The notes under the pieces were generated by a model. The model did not search any database. It had not been told where the DNA came from and saw nothing but the letters and a program-made list of their open reading frames with translations. Below are positions 1-5,771 of a stretch of 9,179 nt of DNA, one piece after another (position 1 is the stretch's first letter; each line of letters starts with the position of its first letter). Location: contig DDRA01000071.1 of assembly GCA_002343545.1 (NCBI GenBank), positions 419 through 9,597 on the forward strand, written 5' to 3'. The DNA is from Bacteriovoracaceae bacterium UBA2428 (lineage in GTDB: Bacteria > Bdellovibrionota > UBA2428). The position numbers and the translations under genes were made by a program.

Positions 1-1808
1 TGCCGGGCCGCCGCTGGTCGGACGGCCTTCACCAGGCCGTCGAGGCCAAAGAAGGCGTCACGATCGAGGCCGAGAACCAGACCCTCGCCACGATCACGCT
101 GCAGAACTACTTCCGTCTCTACTCGAAGCTCTCGGGCATGACGGGTACGGCCGACACGGAAGCCGCCGAGTTCAAGAAGATCTACAACCTCGAAGTGCTC
201 GTCGTCCCGCCGAACCGTCCGATGGTCCGCCGCGACTCGAACGACCTCGTCTTCCGGAACGAGGCGGGCAAGTACCGCGCCGTCATCAAGGACATCGAAG
301 AGAAGTACAAGGCCGGCCGCCCCGTGCTCGTGGGCACGGTCTCGGTCGCCAAGTCCGAGCGCGTCTCCAAGCTCCTCTCGCGCCTGAACATCCCGCACCA
401 GGTCCTCAACGCGAAGAACCACGAGCGCGAAGCCGAGATCATCTCGGACGCCGGCAAGCTGAACGGCGTCACGATCGCCACGAACATGGCCGGCCGCGGA
501 ACGGACATCTTGCTGCAGTCGGGCGTCAAGGACGTCGGCGGCCTTCACGTCATCGGCACCGAACGCCACGAATCGCGCCGGATCGACAACCAGCTGCGCG
601 GCCGCGCGGGCCGCCAGGGCGACCCCGGCTCCTCGCGCTTCTTCCTCTCCTTCGAAGACGATCTCATGCGGATCTTCGCGAGCGACCGCGTGATCGCGAT
701 CATGGACAAGCTCGGTTTCGAGGAAGACCAACCCATCTCGGACGGCCTCGTCACGAAGTCCATCCAGAATGCGCAGAAGAAAGTGGAAATGCACCACTTC
801 GACCAGCGCGAGCACCTGCTCAAGTACGACGACGTCCTGAGCAAGCAGCGCGAAGTCATCTACTCCATGCGCCGCCGCGTGCTCGAAGGCCGCGATATGA
901 AGCTCCTCGTGGGCGACCTCAGCAAGGAGCTCGTCGAGGACATCGTGCTCCAGTTCGCCGACGCCAAGACCGACGCGCGCCAATGGAACTGGAAGATGCT
1001 GGGCGAAGCGCTCAAGTCCACGCTCGCCGTGGATTTCGGCGAAGCCGAGCAGAAGGAATTCCTCGCGCGCGCCGACGCCAAGGGCCTCCGCCCCGAAGAA
1101 GTCGTGGCCTGGGCCACGGAACGCGCCCAATCGCTTTACGCCGAAAAGGAAAAGGGCGTCGGCGAGAAGACGATGCGCGACATCGAACGCTATTTCTTCA
1201 TCCAGGCGATCGACCATCACTGGAAGGAGCACCTGCTCGCGCTCGATCACCTGAAGGAAGGCATCCATTTGCGCGGCTACGCGCAGAAGGATCCCCTCGT
1301 CGAGTACCGCAAGGAAGGCTTCGCGCTCTTCCGCATGCTCGACAAGGTCATCCGCCAGACCGCGCTCTCGCGTCTCTATACCGTCCGGCTGCTGAGCCCC
1401 GAGGAACAGGCCGAGCAGCGCCGCATCGCCGAAGCCCAAGCCGCCGCGGCCGAGCAGTGCATGCAGATGTCGGGCCCGAGTCTCGACGGCGAGGCCGCGG
1501 AAGGCGGGGGCGTGGAAGCTCCGCCGGCCGCGCGCCTGGCCCCCGAAGGGGAACCCGAAGCTCCGGCGGAACCCGCGCCGATGCCGACGGGCGTGGCCGC
1601 CGCCCTGAACTTCATGAAGCAGTACCAATCGCAAAAAATGCAGCAGATCCAGAAAGCCGAAACCTCGTCGGGCCAAGTCGAAGCCGGCGCGGGTGGCGGC
1701 GGCGGAAGCGCACGTCCCGTGACGAACGCCCAGCCCAAGGTCGGTCGCAATGACCCCTGCTTCTGCGGGTCGGGCAAGAAGTACAAGCACTGCCACGGCG
1801 CCGAGTAG
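1..1808 (+). CDS. secA: Protein translocase ATPase SecA, C-terminal part (5' end outside window)
   Basis: SecA is the cytosolic ATPase motor that pushes unfolded preproteins through the SecYEG channel. The reading frame is already open at the left edge (first full codon at 3), so about 600 of the usual 850-900 residues are present. Seen in order: the end of the preprotein-binding and first nucleotide-binding region ([14 protein letters not shown], then [11 protein letters not shown]); the second nucleotide-binding domain with helicase motifs NMAGRGTDI (about 483-509) and [18 protein letters not shown] (from 591); the helical scaffold and wing domains, including [23 protein letters not shown] (about 1212-1280); an Ala/Pro/Glu-rich linker; and a C-terminal SEC-C zinc motif, C-x-C-x8-C-H (about 1758-1796), which binds SecB and ribosomes in well-studied SecAs. 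The gene ends with TAG and is followed at once by a strong terminator. No frameshift was seen. Identification is essentially certain. Confidence 0.98.
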   Translation, partial: PGRRWSDGLHQAVEAKEGVTIEAENQTLATITLQNYFRLYSKLSGMTGTADTEAAEFKKIYNLEVLVVPPNRPMVRRDSNDLVFRNEAGKYRAVIKDIEEKYKAGRPVLVGTVSVAKSERVSKLLSRLNIPHQVLNAKNHEREAEIISDAGKLNGVTIATNMAGRGTDILLQSGVKDVGGLHVIGTERHESRRIDNQLRGRAGRQGDPGSSRFFLSFEDDLMRIFASDRVIAIMDKLGFEEDQPISDGLVTKSIQNAQKKVEMHHFDQREHLLKYDDVLSKQREVIYSMRRRVLEGRDMKLLVGDLSKELVEDIVLQFADAKTDARQWNWKMLGEALKSTLAVDFGEAEQKEFLARADAKGLRPEEVVAWATERAQSLYAEKEKGVGEKTMRDIERYFFIQAIDHHWKEHLLALDHLKEGIHLRGYAQKDPLVEYRKEGFALFRMLDKVIRQTALSRLYTVRLLSPEEQAEQRRIAEAQAAAAEQCMQMSGPSLDGEAAEGGGVEAPPAARLAPEGEPEAPAEPAPMPTGVAAALNFMKQYQSQKMQQIQKAETSSGQVEAGAGGGGGSARPVTNAQPKVGRNDPCFCGSGKKYKHCHGAE

Positions 1809-1817
1809 GGCCGTAGG

Positions 1818-1869
1818 AAAAGCCCGCTTTGGCATCGCCCCAAAATGGCGGTGCCAAAGCGGGCTTTTT
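1818..1869 (+). terminator. Strong intrinsic terminator of secA
   Basis: A 17-bp perfect inverted repeat (AAAAGCCCGCTTTGGCA at 1818-1834 against TGCCAAAGCGGGCTTTT at 1852-1868) continues inward with one G-U and four G-C pairs, closing a loop at about 1840-1846. A T run at 1865-1869 follows the GC-rich arm. It begins ten bases after the secA stop codon. The A-rich left arm means it could also work on the opposite strand, but no minus-strand gene ends here. Confidence 0.93.
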
Positions 1870-1873
1870 GTCG

Positions 1874-1916
1874 AGTCTTTGATCAGCCCCGAATCCTTAA
1901 GTCCTTGATGCCCCGA
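1874..1916. repeat. Imperfect direct repeat upstream of the first sigma-54 promoter
   Basis: Two copies of AGTCYTTGAT followed by GCCCCGA occur at 1874-1892 and 1900-1916, with starts 26 bp apart. The first copy has two extra bases (CA) between the two halves. They lie about 10 to 50 bp upstream of the -24 element at 1926. A short inverted repeat, CCCCG-N5-CGGGG (1911-1925), overlaps the second copy and abuts the -24 box. These could be regulator sites, but enhancer-binding proteins more often use inverted repeats further upstream, so the function is only a guess. Confidence 0.4.
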
Positions 1917-1925
1917 CGAGCGGGG

Positions 1926-1942
1926 TTGGCACCGTGCTTGCT
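1926..1942 (+). promoter_or_regulatory. Sigma-54 (RpoN) -24/-12 promoter of the first exported-protein gene
   Basis: TTGGCAC (1926-1932) and TTGCT (1938-1942) match the sigma-54 consensus TGGCAC-N5-TTGC(A/T), with the invariant GG (1928-1929) and GC (1940-1941) separated by exactly 10 bases. Transcription would start near 1953, giving a leader of about 32 nt before the ATG at 1985. Such promoters need an ATP-hydrolysing enhancer-binding activator; none is encoded in the window. The downstream paralogue has the same element in the same setting, which raises confidence. Confidence 0.85.
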
Positions 1943-1973
1943 CAAGGCACGGCAACCCATTCTCAAACGTATC

Positions 1974-1979
1974 AAGGAG
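1974..1979 (+). promoter_or_regulatory. Shine-Dalgarno that sets the start at 1985
   Basis: AAGGAG lies five bases before ATG 1985. The same frame is open from a possible start at 1934, but that position lies inside the sigma-54 promoter and upstream of the predicted transcript start, so 1985 is preferred. It also puts a signal peptide at the N-terminus. Confidence 0.85.
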
Positions 1980-1984
1980 CCCCC

Positions 1985-2506
1985 ATGAAAGTTCTCAGCC
2001 TCGTTCTCAGCGCCCTCGCCCTCGTCACGACCCTCGAATCCCAAGCCCGCTCGATGCTACCCGAGCGCCCCCTCCTCCAACTCAAGACGGACGACGTGAA
2101 CAACGTCCGCACGAGCAACTTCCGTTACGGCGCGATGACGGTCACCGTCACGAACTACGGCACGCTCGAAGTCGACTCCATCGGCGGCGGCCGCAAGAGC
2201 AAGACCCTCGCCCCCGAGAACTTCTCCTTGATCAAGCACTACGTCCTTCGTCTCTCGAACGCGGAGACCAAGACCACCCGCCTACCGGTCGTCTGCATGG
2301 CGATGCCGAACGGCTACCGCGACGGACTCGCGATCGCCCGCAACTTCCGCGACGAGCGCAGCCTTCCCGGCGTCCTCCGCCCGGTCTGGGAAGAAAGCGG
2401 CTGCATGTACAGCCAGACCGTCAACTTCGTCGAAGAATCCGCCAACGAACAGGCCGAGCAGCTCGTCTTGATCGTCCGCGTCCTCGCCCTCGAAGCCTTG
2501 AACTAA
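1985..2506 (+). CDS. Small exported protein of unknown family (paralogue A)
   Basis: I do not recognise this 173-residue protein. The N-terminus is a Sec signal peptide (MKVLSLVLSALALVTTLESQA, likely cleaved after about residue 21), so the mature protein of about 150 residues should be periplasmic or secreted. There are no further membrane segments. It is clearly related to the next gene. Shared blocks are LLxLKTDDV (about 30-38), a Thr-rich strand followed by GTLE(V/I) (about 51-63), VCMAxP with a following RD (103-113), PGxLRPVW (128-135), a second Cys at 140, and a C-terminal helix ending ALEAL (168-172). The two cysteines (104 and 140) are conserved with identical spacing and may form a disulfide in the periplasm. 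It has its own sigma-54 promoter and strong ribosome site, so it is probably expressed on demand under an RpoN activator. The reading frame is sound; the function is unknown. Confidence 0.88.
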   Translation: MKVLSLVLSALALVTTLESQARSMLPERPLLQLKTDDVNNVRTSNFRYGAMTVTVTNYGTLEVDSIGGGRKSKTLAPENFSLIKHYVLRLSNAETKTTRLPVVCMAMPNGYRDGLAIARNFRDERSLPGVLRPVWEESGCMYSQTVNFVEESANEQAEQLVLIVRVLALEALN

Positions 2507-2528
2507 GCCGACGCTCCCTTTGTCGTTG

Positions 2529-2571
2529 GCGCCAAGGGCGGTCGGAGCTTCGGCCCGATCGCCCTTGGCGC
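2529..2571 (+). other. Large GC-rich hairpin with a UUCG tetraloop after paralogue A
   Basis: A 12-bp perfect inverted repeat (GCGCCAAGGGCG at 2529-2540, CGCCCTTGGCGC at 2560-2571) is extended by a G-U pair and four more pairs (2542-2545 with 2555-2558). After a bulged A it closes with GC-UUCG-GC (2547-2554), an unusually stable tetraloop. It begins 22 bases after the stop of paralogue A. There is no T run on either side, so it is not a canonical intrinsic terminator. It may still terminate transcription, protect the mRNA 3' end, or insulate the next promoter. Confidence 0.7.
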
Positions 2572-2647
2572 ATCTCGTCGTCCCGAATCGCCCGACCCGC
2601 GACCTCGTCCTCCACGCCGCGTCCCGCCATGGGGAGGGAAGCGCCCG

Positions 2648-2664
2648 CGAGGAATCGTTTCTCG
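2648..2664. other. Imperfect palindrome upstream of the second sigma-54 promoter
   Basis: CGAGGAA-TCG-TTTCTCG is a 7-bp inverted repeat with one mismatch around a 3-base centre, ending about 20 bp before the -24 box at 2684. It could be an activator or repressor operator. I see no matching palindrome before the first promoter, which weakens the idea of a shared regulator site. Confidence 0.25.
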
Positions 2665-2683
2665 GCCTTCCCATCAACTTGGT

Positions 2684-2700
2684 TTGGCACTCGATTTGCT
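2684..2700 (+). promoter_or_regulatory. Sigma-54 (RpoN) -24/-12 promoter of the second exported-protein gene
   Basis: TTGGCAC (2684-2690) and TTGCT (2696-2700) repeat the element found before paralogue A: identical half-sites, a different five-base spacer, and again 10 bases between GG (2686-2687) and GC (2698-2699). The predicted start near 2711 gives a leader of about 49 nt that contains a small hairpin and the Shine-Dalgarno. Confidence 0.85.
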
Positions 2701-2723
2701 CTAAGCCATACGAGTGCTTTCAC

Positions 2724-2742
2724 GAAGGCCACCGAGGCCTTC
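2724..2742 (+). other. Small hairpin in the 5' leader of paralogue B
   Basis: GAAGGCC (2724-2730) and GGCCTTC (2736-2742) form a perfect 7-bp stem with a 5-base loop, six bases before the Shine-Dalgarno. It leaves the ribosome site free, so it more likely stabilises the 5' end than blocks translation. No equivalent is present in the leader of paralogue A. Confidence 0.45.
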
Positions 2743-2747
2743 TATAC

Positions 2748-2753
2748 AAGGAG
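2748..2753 (+). promoter_or_regulatory. Shine-Dalgarno that sets the start at 2760
   Basis: AAGGAG lies six bases before ATG 2760. The frame is open back to 2520, but the upstream 80 codons span the tetraloop hairpin and the sigma-54 promoter and lie before the predicted transcript start, so they are not coding. A longest-frame gene call would wrongly include them. Confidence 0.88.
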
Positions 2754-2759
2754 TGGCCA

Positions 2760-3284
2760 ATGAAACGTTTCGCATTTTCCGCCCTCGCCCTCGCCCTCGC
2801 CGCCTTCTCTCTTTTCGCCTCGCCGGCGCACGCGGCCCGGGCTCTCCTCGAGCTCAAGACGGACGACGTCGCGGCGCAAACTCGGGCGCCCCTCACGAAC
2901 CCCTTCCCGTCGATGACGCTCACGCTGCGCGACGACGGCACGCTCGAGATCCAATCCCAAATCAAGGGCCGCAAGGTGATCCGCCTGGCCGCCGAGAACT
3001 ACGACCTTCTCGCGGCGAACGTCGCGATGCTTTCGTCCGCGCGCCTTCAGAGTCAGCGCATCCAGACCGTCTGCATGGCCCTTCCCCGCGACTTCCGCGA
3101 TACCCTTTCGGTCGCGCAAGGCTTCAGCTTCCTCGAAGACACGCCCGGAAGCCTGCGCCCGGTTTGGGCCCAGCCGGGTTGCTACTGGGGCGACAAGCTC
3201 GAGCCGCTCGAGCTCGGCCAACGCCAACGCGCGAGCGAACTCGTCTTCGGCTTGCGCTTGCTCGCGATCGAAGCCCTGCCCTAA
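2760..3284 (+). CDS. Small exported protein of unknown family (paralogue B)
   Basis: This 174-residue protein is a diverged tandem duplicate of the preceding gene; I do not recognise the family. It has a clear signal peptide (MKRFAFSALALALAAFSLFA followed by SPAHA, cleaved after about residue 25), so it acts in the periplasm or outside the cell. After cleavage the protein begins with ARALLELKTDDV, matching paralogue A. Other shared blocks are DDGTLEI (58-64), the AEN motif (78-80), TVCMALP (103-109), DFRDTL (111-116), PGSLRPVW (129-136), a second Cys (141) and LLAIEAL (167-173). The conserved cysteine pair is 105 and 141, with 36-residue spacing as in paralogue A. The middle region has diverged most, suggesting an old duplication rather than a recent copy. 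It is driven by its own sigma-54 promoter. No enzymatic motif is visible; a structural or binding role is possible. Confidence 0.88.
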   Translation: MKRFAFSALALALAAFSLFASPAHAARALLELKTDDVAAQTRAPLTNPFPSMTLTLRDDGTLEIQSQIKGRKVIRLAAENYDLLAANVAMLSSARLQSQRIQTVCMALPRDFRDTLSVAQGFSFLEDTPGSLRPVWAQPGCYWGDKLEPLELGQRQRASELVFGLRLLAIEALP

Positions 3285-3308
3285 TCCTCCCCACGCGGTC
3301 GGCGCCGG

Positions 3309-3337
3309 TTTACAGACCGTGACGCTGACCGTATCCT
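3309..3337 (+). promoter_or_regulatory. Sigma-70-like promoter of the lipoprotein gene
   Basis: TTTACA (3309-3314) and TATCCT (3332-3337) are separated by 17 bases, matching TTGACA/TATAAT at five of six and four of six positions. The -10 box ends only six bases before the GTG start at 3344, so transcription should begin at or within a base or two of the start codon. No Shine-Dalgarno is visible. The elements are plausible in a GC-rich genome, but housekeeping promoters here may differ from the E. coli consensus. Confidence 0.6.
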
Positions 3338-3343
3338 GATCGG

Positions 3344-3949
3344 GTGAAAAGGCTTGCGCGTTTGTCGATCGCCGCTTGGTCGCGCTCCGCGCTCGCTTTG
3401 GCTTTGGCCTCGTCGTTTCTGGCGGGTTGCGAACTCTTCGCGAAAGAAGAGCACCTCATGGACGTCACGATCGAGCCCGCCGAACCCGTCCTCTTCGACT
3501 ACGAGATCCAGCTGCAGATCGGTACGGATGCCAACGGGGTCCCGATCTACAAAATCATCTCGCCGGGCTGGATTCGGATCAACACGACGTTCACGAACAA
3601 AGATCCCAAAAAGCCGGTGACCATCATGGCGGTCAAGATCGTCGATACTTCGAACGACTCGGAATGCGTCATCAAGCCCGAAAACGCCGCCCTACCGATC
3701 GCCGAACTCACGGTCGCGCCGACCGATACTAGCGTGGACGGCACGCACAAGAAAAAAGTGACGGACATGTATTGCGGCAGCATCGCCCTGGAGCCCCGGG
3801 GGGATACTGCGAACGAAGCGACCGATCCGACCGCGAAGCCCAATATCGAGTACGGTAAGAGCTTCCGCCTCGAGGTTCTGGGTTACACCGGTACGCTGGC
3901 GGAACCCTCCGGACGCCTCATCAAGTCGGTCACGTTCTCGACGCAGTAG
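3344..3949 (+). CDS. Small lipoprotein of unknown function
   Basis: This 201-residue protein starts with GTG. Its signal peptide ends in a clear lipobox, LAGC, with Cys29 as the lipidated residue; the next residue is Glu, so an inner-membrane retention signal of the Asp+2 type is absent. The mature part looks beta-rich (for example MDVTIEPAEPVLF, IQLQIGTDANGVPIY, WIRINTTFTNK, SFRLEVLGYTG), as in an Ig-like or other sandwich fold. Two more cysteines (108 and 144) could pair in the periplasm. There is no recognised domain and I assign no function. The start is supported by the position of the signal peptide and by a promoter ending six bases upstream; there is no ribosome site, suggesting a leaderless mRNA. 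The last 20 bases overlap the end of the minus-strand radical SAM gene. Confidence 0.85.
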   Translation: MKRLARLSIAAWSRSALALALASSFLAGCELFAKEEHLMDVTIEPAEPVLFDYEIQLQIGTDANGVPIYKIISPGWIRINTTFTNKDPKKPVTIMAVKIVDTSNDSECVIKPENAALPIAELTVAPTDTSVDGTHKKKVTDMYCGSIALEPRGDTANEATDPTAKPNIEYGKSFRLEVLGYTGTLAEPSGRLIKSVTFSTQ

Positions 3950-4925
3950 GCGCCGAGAGGCGGCCCTGCCAGGTGTCGCGGCGCTCGAGCTCGCGCTCGA
4001 ACCAATCGAAGAAGCGGCCCTTCTGGCTGACCCACGCGGGCGCAACGAGCTTCGATGACTCCGTCTCGCCCGTGATGCGATGGATCTCGATCTCGGGGCG
4101 CAGACGTTCGATCAGACGCACGACGATGTCGCCGTAAGCCTCCGCGCTCAGCAGTTCGAAGGGCTCCTTGCCGTAGAGCCAGGCGAGCTTCGTGCCGCGG
4201 ATGACGTGGAGCATCTGCAGCTTGATCCCGTGCGTACCGCTCGCGTCGGCCAAGCGGACCGTCTCGGCCATGTCGTCGTAGGTCTCGTTCGGGAATCCCA
4301 GGATGACGTGCGTGATGACGGGCACGCGCGCGGCGTTCAGTTTTTCCATCGCGACGACGTAGTCCTCGACCGTCTCCTGGCGGTTCACCCATTCGAGACG
4401 GTTCTGGAAGGCGCTCTGCAGGCCCAGCTCGACCGTGAAGTAAGGCAGCCGCTCGCGAAGCTCGTGGAGGTAGGCCACGTTCTCGTCGTTCACGCAGTCC
4501 GGGCGGGTCGCGACGCTCAGACCTACGATCGACTCGTCCAGCAGCGCCTGCTCGAAGCGCTCGCGCATGACCTCGACGGGCGCGTAGGTGTTCGTGAAGG
4601 CCTGGAAGTAGGCGATGGACTTGTCGGCGCCGTAGCGCCGCTTGGCGAAATCGCGGCCCTTGCGAATCTGCTCGGCGATGGCGAGCTTGGGGTCCTGGTG
4701 GGGCGAGAGCGAGCCTTCCTGCGAGCAGTACGCGCAGCCGCCGTAGCCCTTCGTGCCGTCGCGGTTCGGGCAATCGAAGCCGGCGTCGACGCCGACCTTG
4801 TAGACGACGCCGCCGAAGCGCTCGATCAAACGATCCTTGAAGGAGTTCCAGCGACGCACGCGGGGCGGCTTGCCGAGCAGCTTTTCGGAGGCCGTCGGCG
4901 GGATCGGAAAGAGGCGCGCGTCCAT
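3930..4925 (-). CDS. yhcC: YhcC/TIGR01212-type radical SAM protein
   Basis: This 331-residue protein belongs to the radical SAM family of E. coli YhcC (COG1242/TIGR01212), which has weak similarity to Elp3; its reaction is not established to my knowledge. The [4Fe-4S]/SAM cluster cysteines are Cys52, Cys64 and Cys67 in CPNRDGTKGYGGCAYC, the C-x11-C-x2-C pattern of the family. They follow FGGVVYKVGVDAGFD and precede SQEGS. Further family blocks are FQAFTNTYAP, GLSVATRPDC, TVELGLQSA, HVILGFPNET and the C-terminal LVAPAWVSQKGR followed by ELERRDTWQG. The segment after GLQS (WVNRQETVEDY) departs from the usual NRGHD. The start at 4925 gives a near-normal length (YhcC is about 309) and has AAGG four bases upstream on its own strand; an in-frame start at 5006 would add 27 unconserved residues. 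The gene is convergent with the lipoprotein gene (20-bp overlap) and divergent from the methyltransferase gene. Confidence 0.93.
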   Translation of the reverse strand: MDARLFPIPPTASEKLLGKPPRVRRWNSFKDRLIERFGGVVYKVGVDAGFDCPNRDGTKGYGGCAYCSQEGSLSPHQDPKLAIAEQIRKGRDFAKRRYGADKSIAYFQAFTNTYAPVEVMRERFEQALLDESIVGLSVATRPDCVNDENVAYLHELRERLPYFTVELGLQSAFQNRLEWVNRQETVEDYVVAMEKLNAARVPVITHVILGFPNETYDDMAETVRLADASGTHGIKLQMLHVIRGTKLAWLYGKEPFELLSAEAYGDIVVRLIERLRPEIEIHRITGETESSKLVAPAWVSQKGRFFDWFERELERRDTWQGRLSAPTASRT

Positions 4926-5060
4926 GGGGCCTTTTTGGGAGAGGGGTCCGCGTCGGTCAAGAACTATCCGGAGGGGCTCTCCCGCTTCCGCATGGACAGG
5001 CGCCATTTTCCGGGCGACGGGCCTCGATTGGGCCGGCGACTCGCCCTAGCTTCGCCCCCC
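4926..5060. promoter_or_regulatory. Divergent intergenic region between the radical SAM and methyltransferase genes
   Basis: These 135 bases must hold promoters for both directions. For the plus strand the best candidate is TCGATT-N17-TAGCTT (-10 at 5047-5052), eight bases before ATG 5061. It is a weak match, but like the lipoprotein gene it would give little or no leader, and there is no Shine-Dalgarno. For the minus strand a TTGACC (plus-strand GGTCAA at about 4951-4956) could be a -35, but no good -10 follows at the right distance. No operator or riboswitch was recognised. Confidence 0.3.
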
Positions 5061-5771
5061 ATGAGCTCGAGCGCCTATACCTGGATCCGAACCCGCGACG
5101 GATCGCCCACGCTTTGGTCGAACGAGCTGGGCGAATCCTTCCGCTCGACGAAGGGGGCCTTCACGGAGTCCTGGGTGGCCTTCGTGGAGCCGGTGCTCAA
5201 AGCCGCGCGCGAAGGCGGCGGCGCCGTCGTCGGCGAGCTCGGACTCGGCCCCGGCACGAATTGGATCCTCGCGACGCTCGCCTTCCGGGCGGCCGGGATC
5301 CCGCTCCGTTACGCCGTCGTGGAACGGGACCCCGGAAGCTTTCGCGCGGGCCTCGAGCGGTGGCGCGAAGAAGGCCCCGCGCTCCTCGCTTTCCTGGCTT
5401 CGAAGGGGCTTGCGATCGAGGGGGAAGCCCCGATCCGGGCCGCCCTGGCCGAAGGAACGCGGGCCTTGGCCGGCGATCCGAGCGACGCGTTTGCGATCTT
5501 CCCGGACTTCGCCTCGGCGGCGGGCACCCGAGCCGATTTTTGGTTTCACGACCCCTTCGGTTTCGAAGTGAACCCGGACGGCTACTCCGTGCAAACGCTC
5601 CGGGAAGCGAGCGGCCTTTGGGCCCCCCGCGGCCGGGGCTTCTCCTACGCCTGCAACCGGCGCTTTCAGGACGCGCTCGCCGAAGCGATCCCGGGAATCC
5701 TCGTCCGCGTGGTGGCCACCGGTGACGCCGGGCTGAAACGTGAGAGAATGGAGTTCGAATGGCACCGCTGA
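5061..5771 (+). CDS. MnmC-like (DUF752) SAM-dependent methyltransferase, stand-alone
   Basis: This 236-residue protein resembles the methyltransferase half of MnmC, which completes mnm5(s2)U at the tRNA wobble position. The order of motifs is the same: an N-terminal stretch with a DG-P and a later ESWVAF (36-41), as in MnmC's yvFl block; GELGLGPGTN (58-67), corresponding to ETGFGTGLN, the SAM-binding loop; AVVERDP (85-91), motif II; DFWFHDPFGFEVNPDGYS (159-176), corresponding to DAWFLDGFAPAKNPEMW; a Gly-rich turn followed by YACN; and a terminal GLKRERM (224-230), corresponding to GFGRKREM. The conserved Asp (164) is kept, but the surrounding LDGFAP is changed to HDPFGF. The FAD-dependent oxidase half of bifunctional MnmC is absent. 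The function is therefore probable tRNA methylation, but divergence leaves a different substrate possible. It starts at ATG 5061 without a Shine-Dalgarno and heads a four-gene operon, overlapping the next gene by 13 bp. Confidence 0.85.
   Translation: MSSSAYTWIRTRDGSPTLWSNELGESFRSTKGAFTESWVAFVEPVLKAAREGGGAVVGELGLGPGTNWILATLAFRAAGIPLRYAVVERDPGSFRAGLERWREEGPALLAFLASKGLAIEGEAPIRAALAEGTRALAGDPSDAFAIFPDFASAAGTRADFWFHDPFGFEVNPDGYSVQTLREASGLWAPRGRGFSYACNRRFQDALAEAIPGILVRVVATGDAGLKRERMEFEWHR

Noticed and set aside
2520..2759. 80-codon N-terminal extension of paralogue B in the same open frame
   Set aside because: It crosses the tetraloop hairpin and the sigma-54 promoter, lies before the predicted transcript start, and shows no similarity to paralogue A; ATG 2760 has an ideal Shine-Dalgarno and signal peptide.
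3344..3949. The lipoprotein as a third member of the exported family, because its cysteines (108 and 144) are also 36 residues apart
   Set aside because: None of the shared family motifs (LKTDDV, VCMAxP, LRPVW) is present, and its promoter type differs; the equal spacing is probably chance.
4080..5060. Long plus-strand open frame continuous with the methyltransferase gene
   Set aside because: It is antisense to the well-supported radical SAM gene and reads as a GC-rich shadow; the methyltransferase similarity begins only after ATG 5061.
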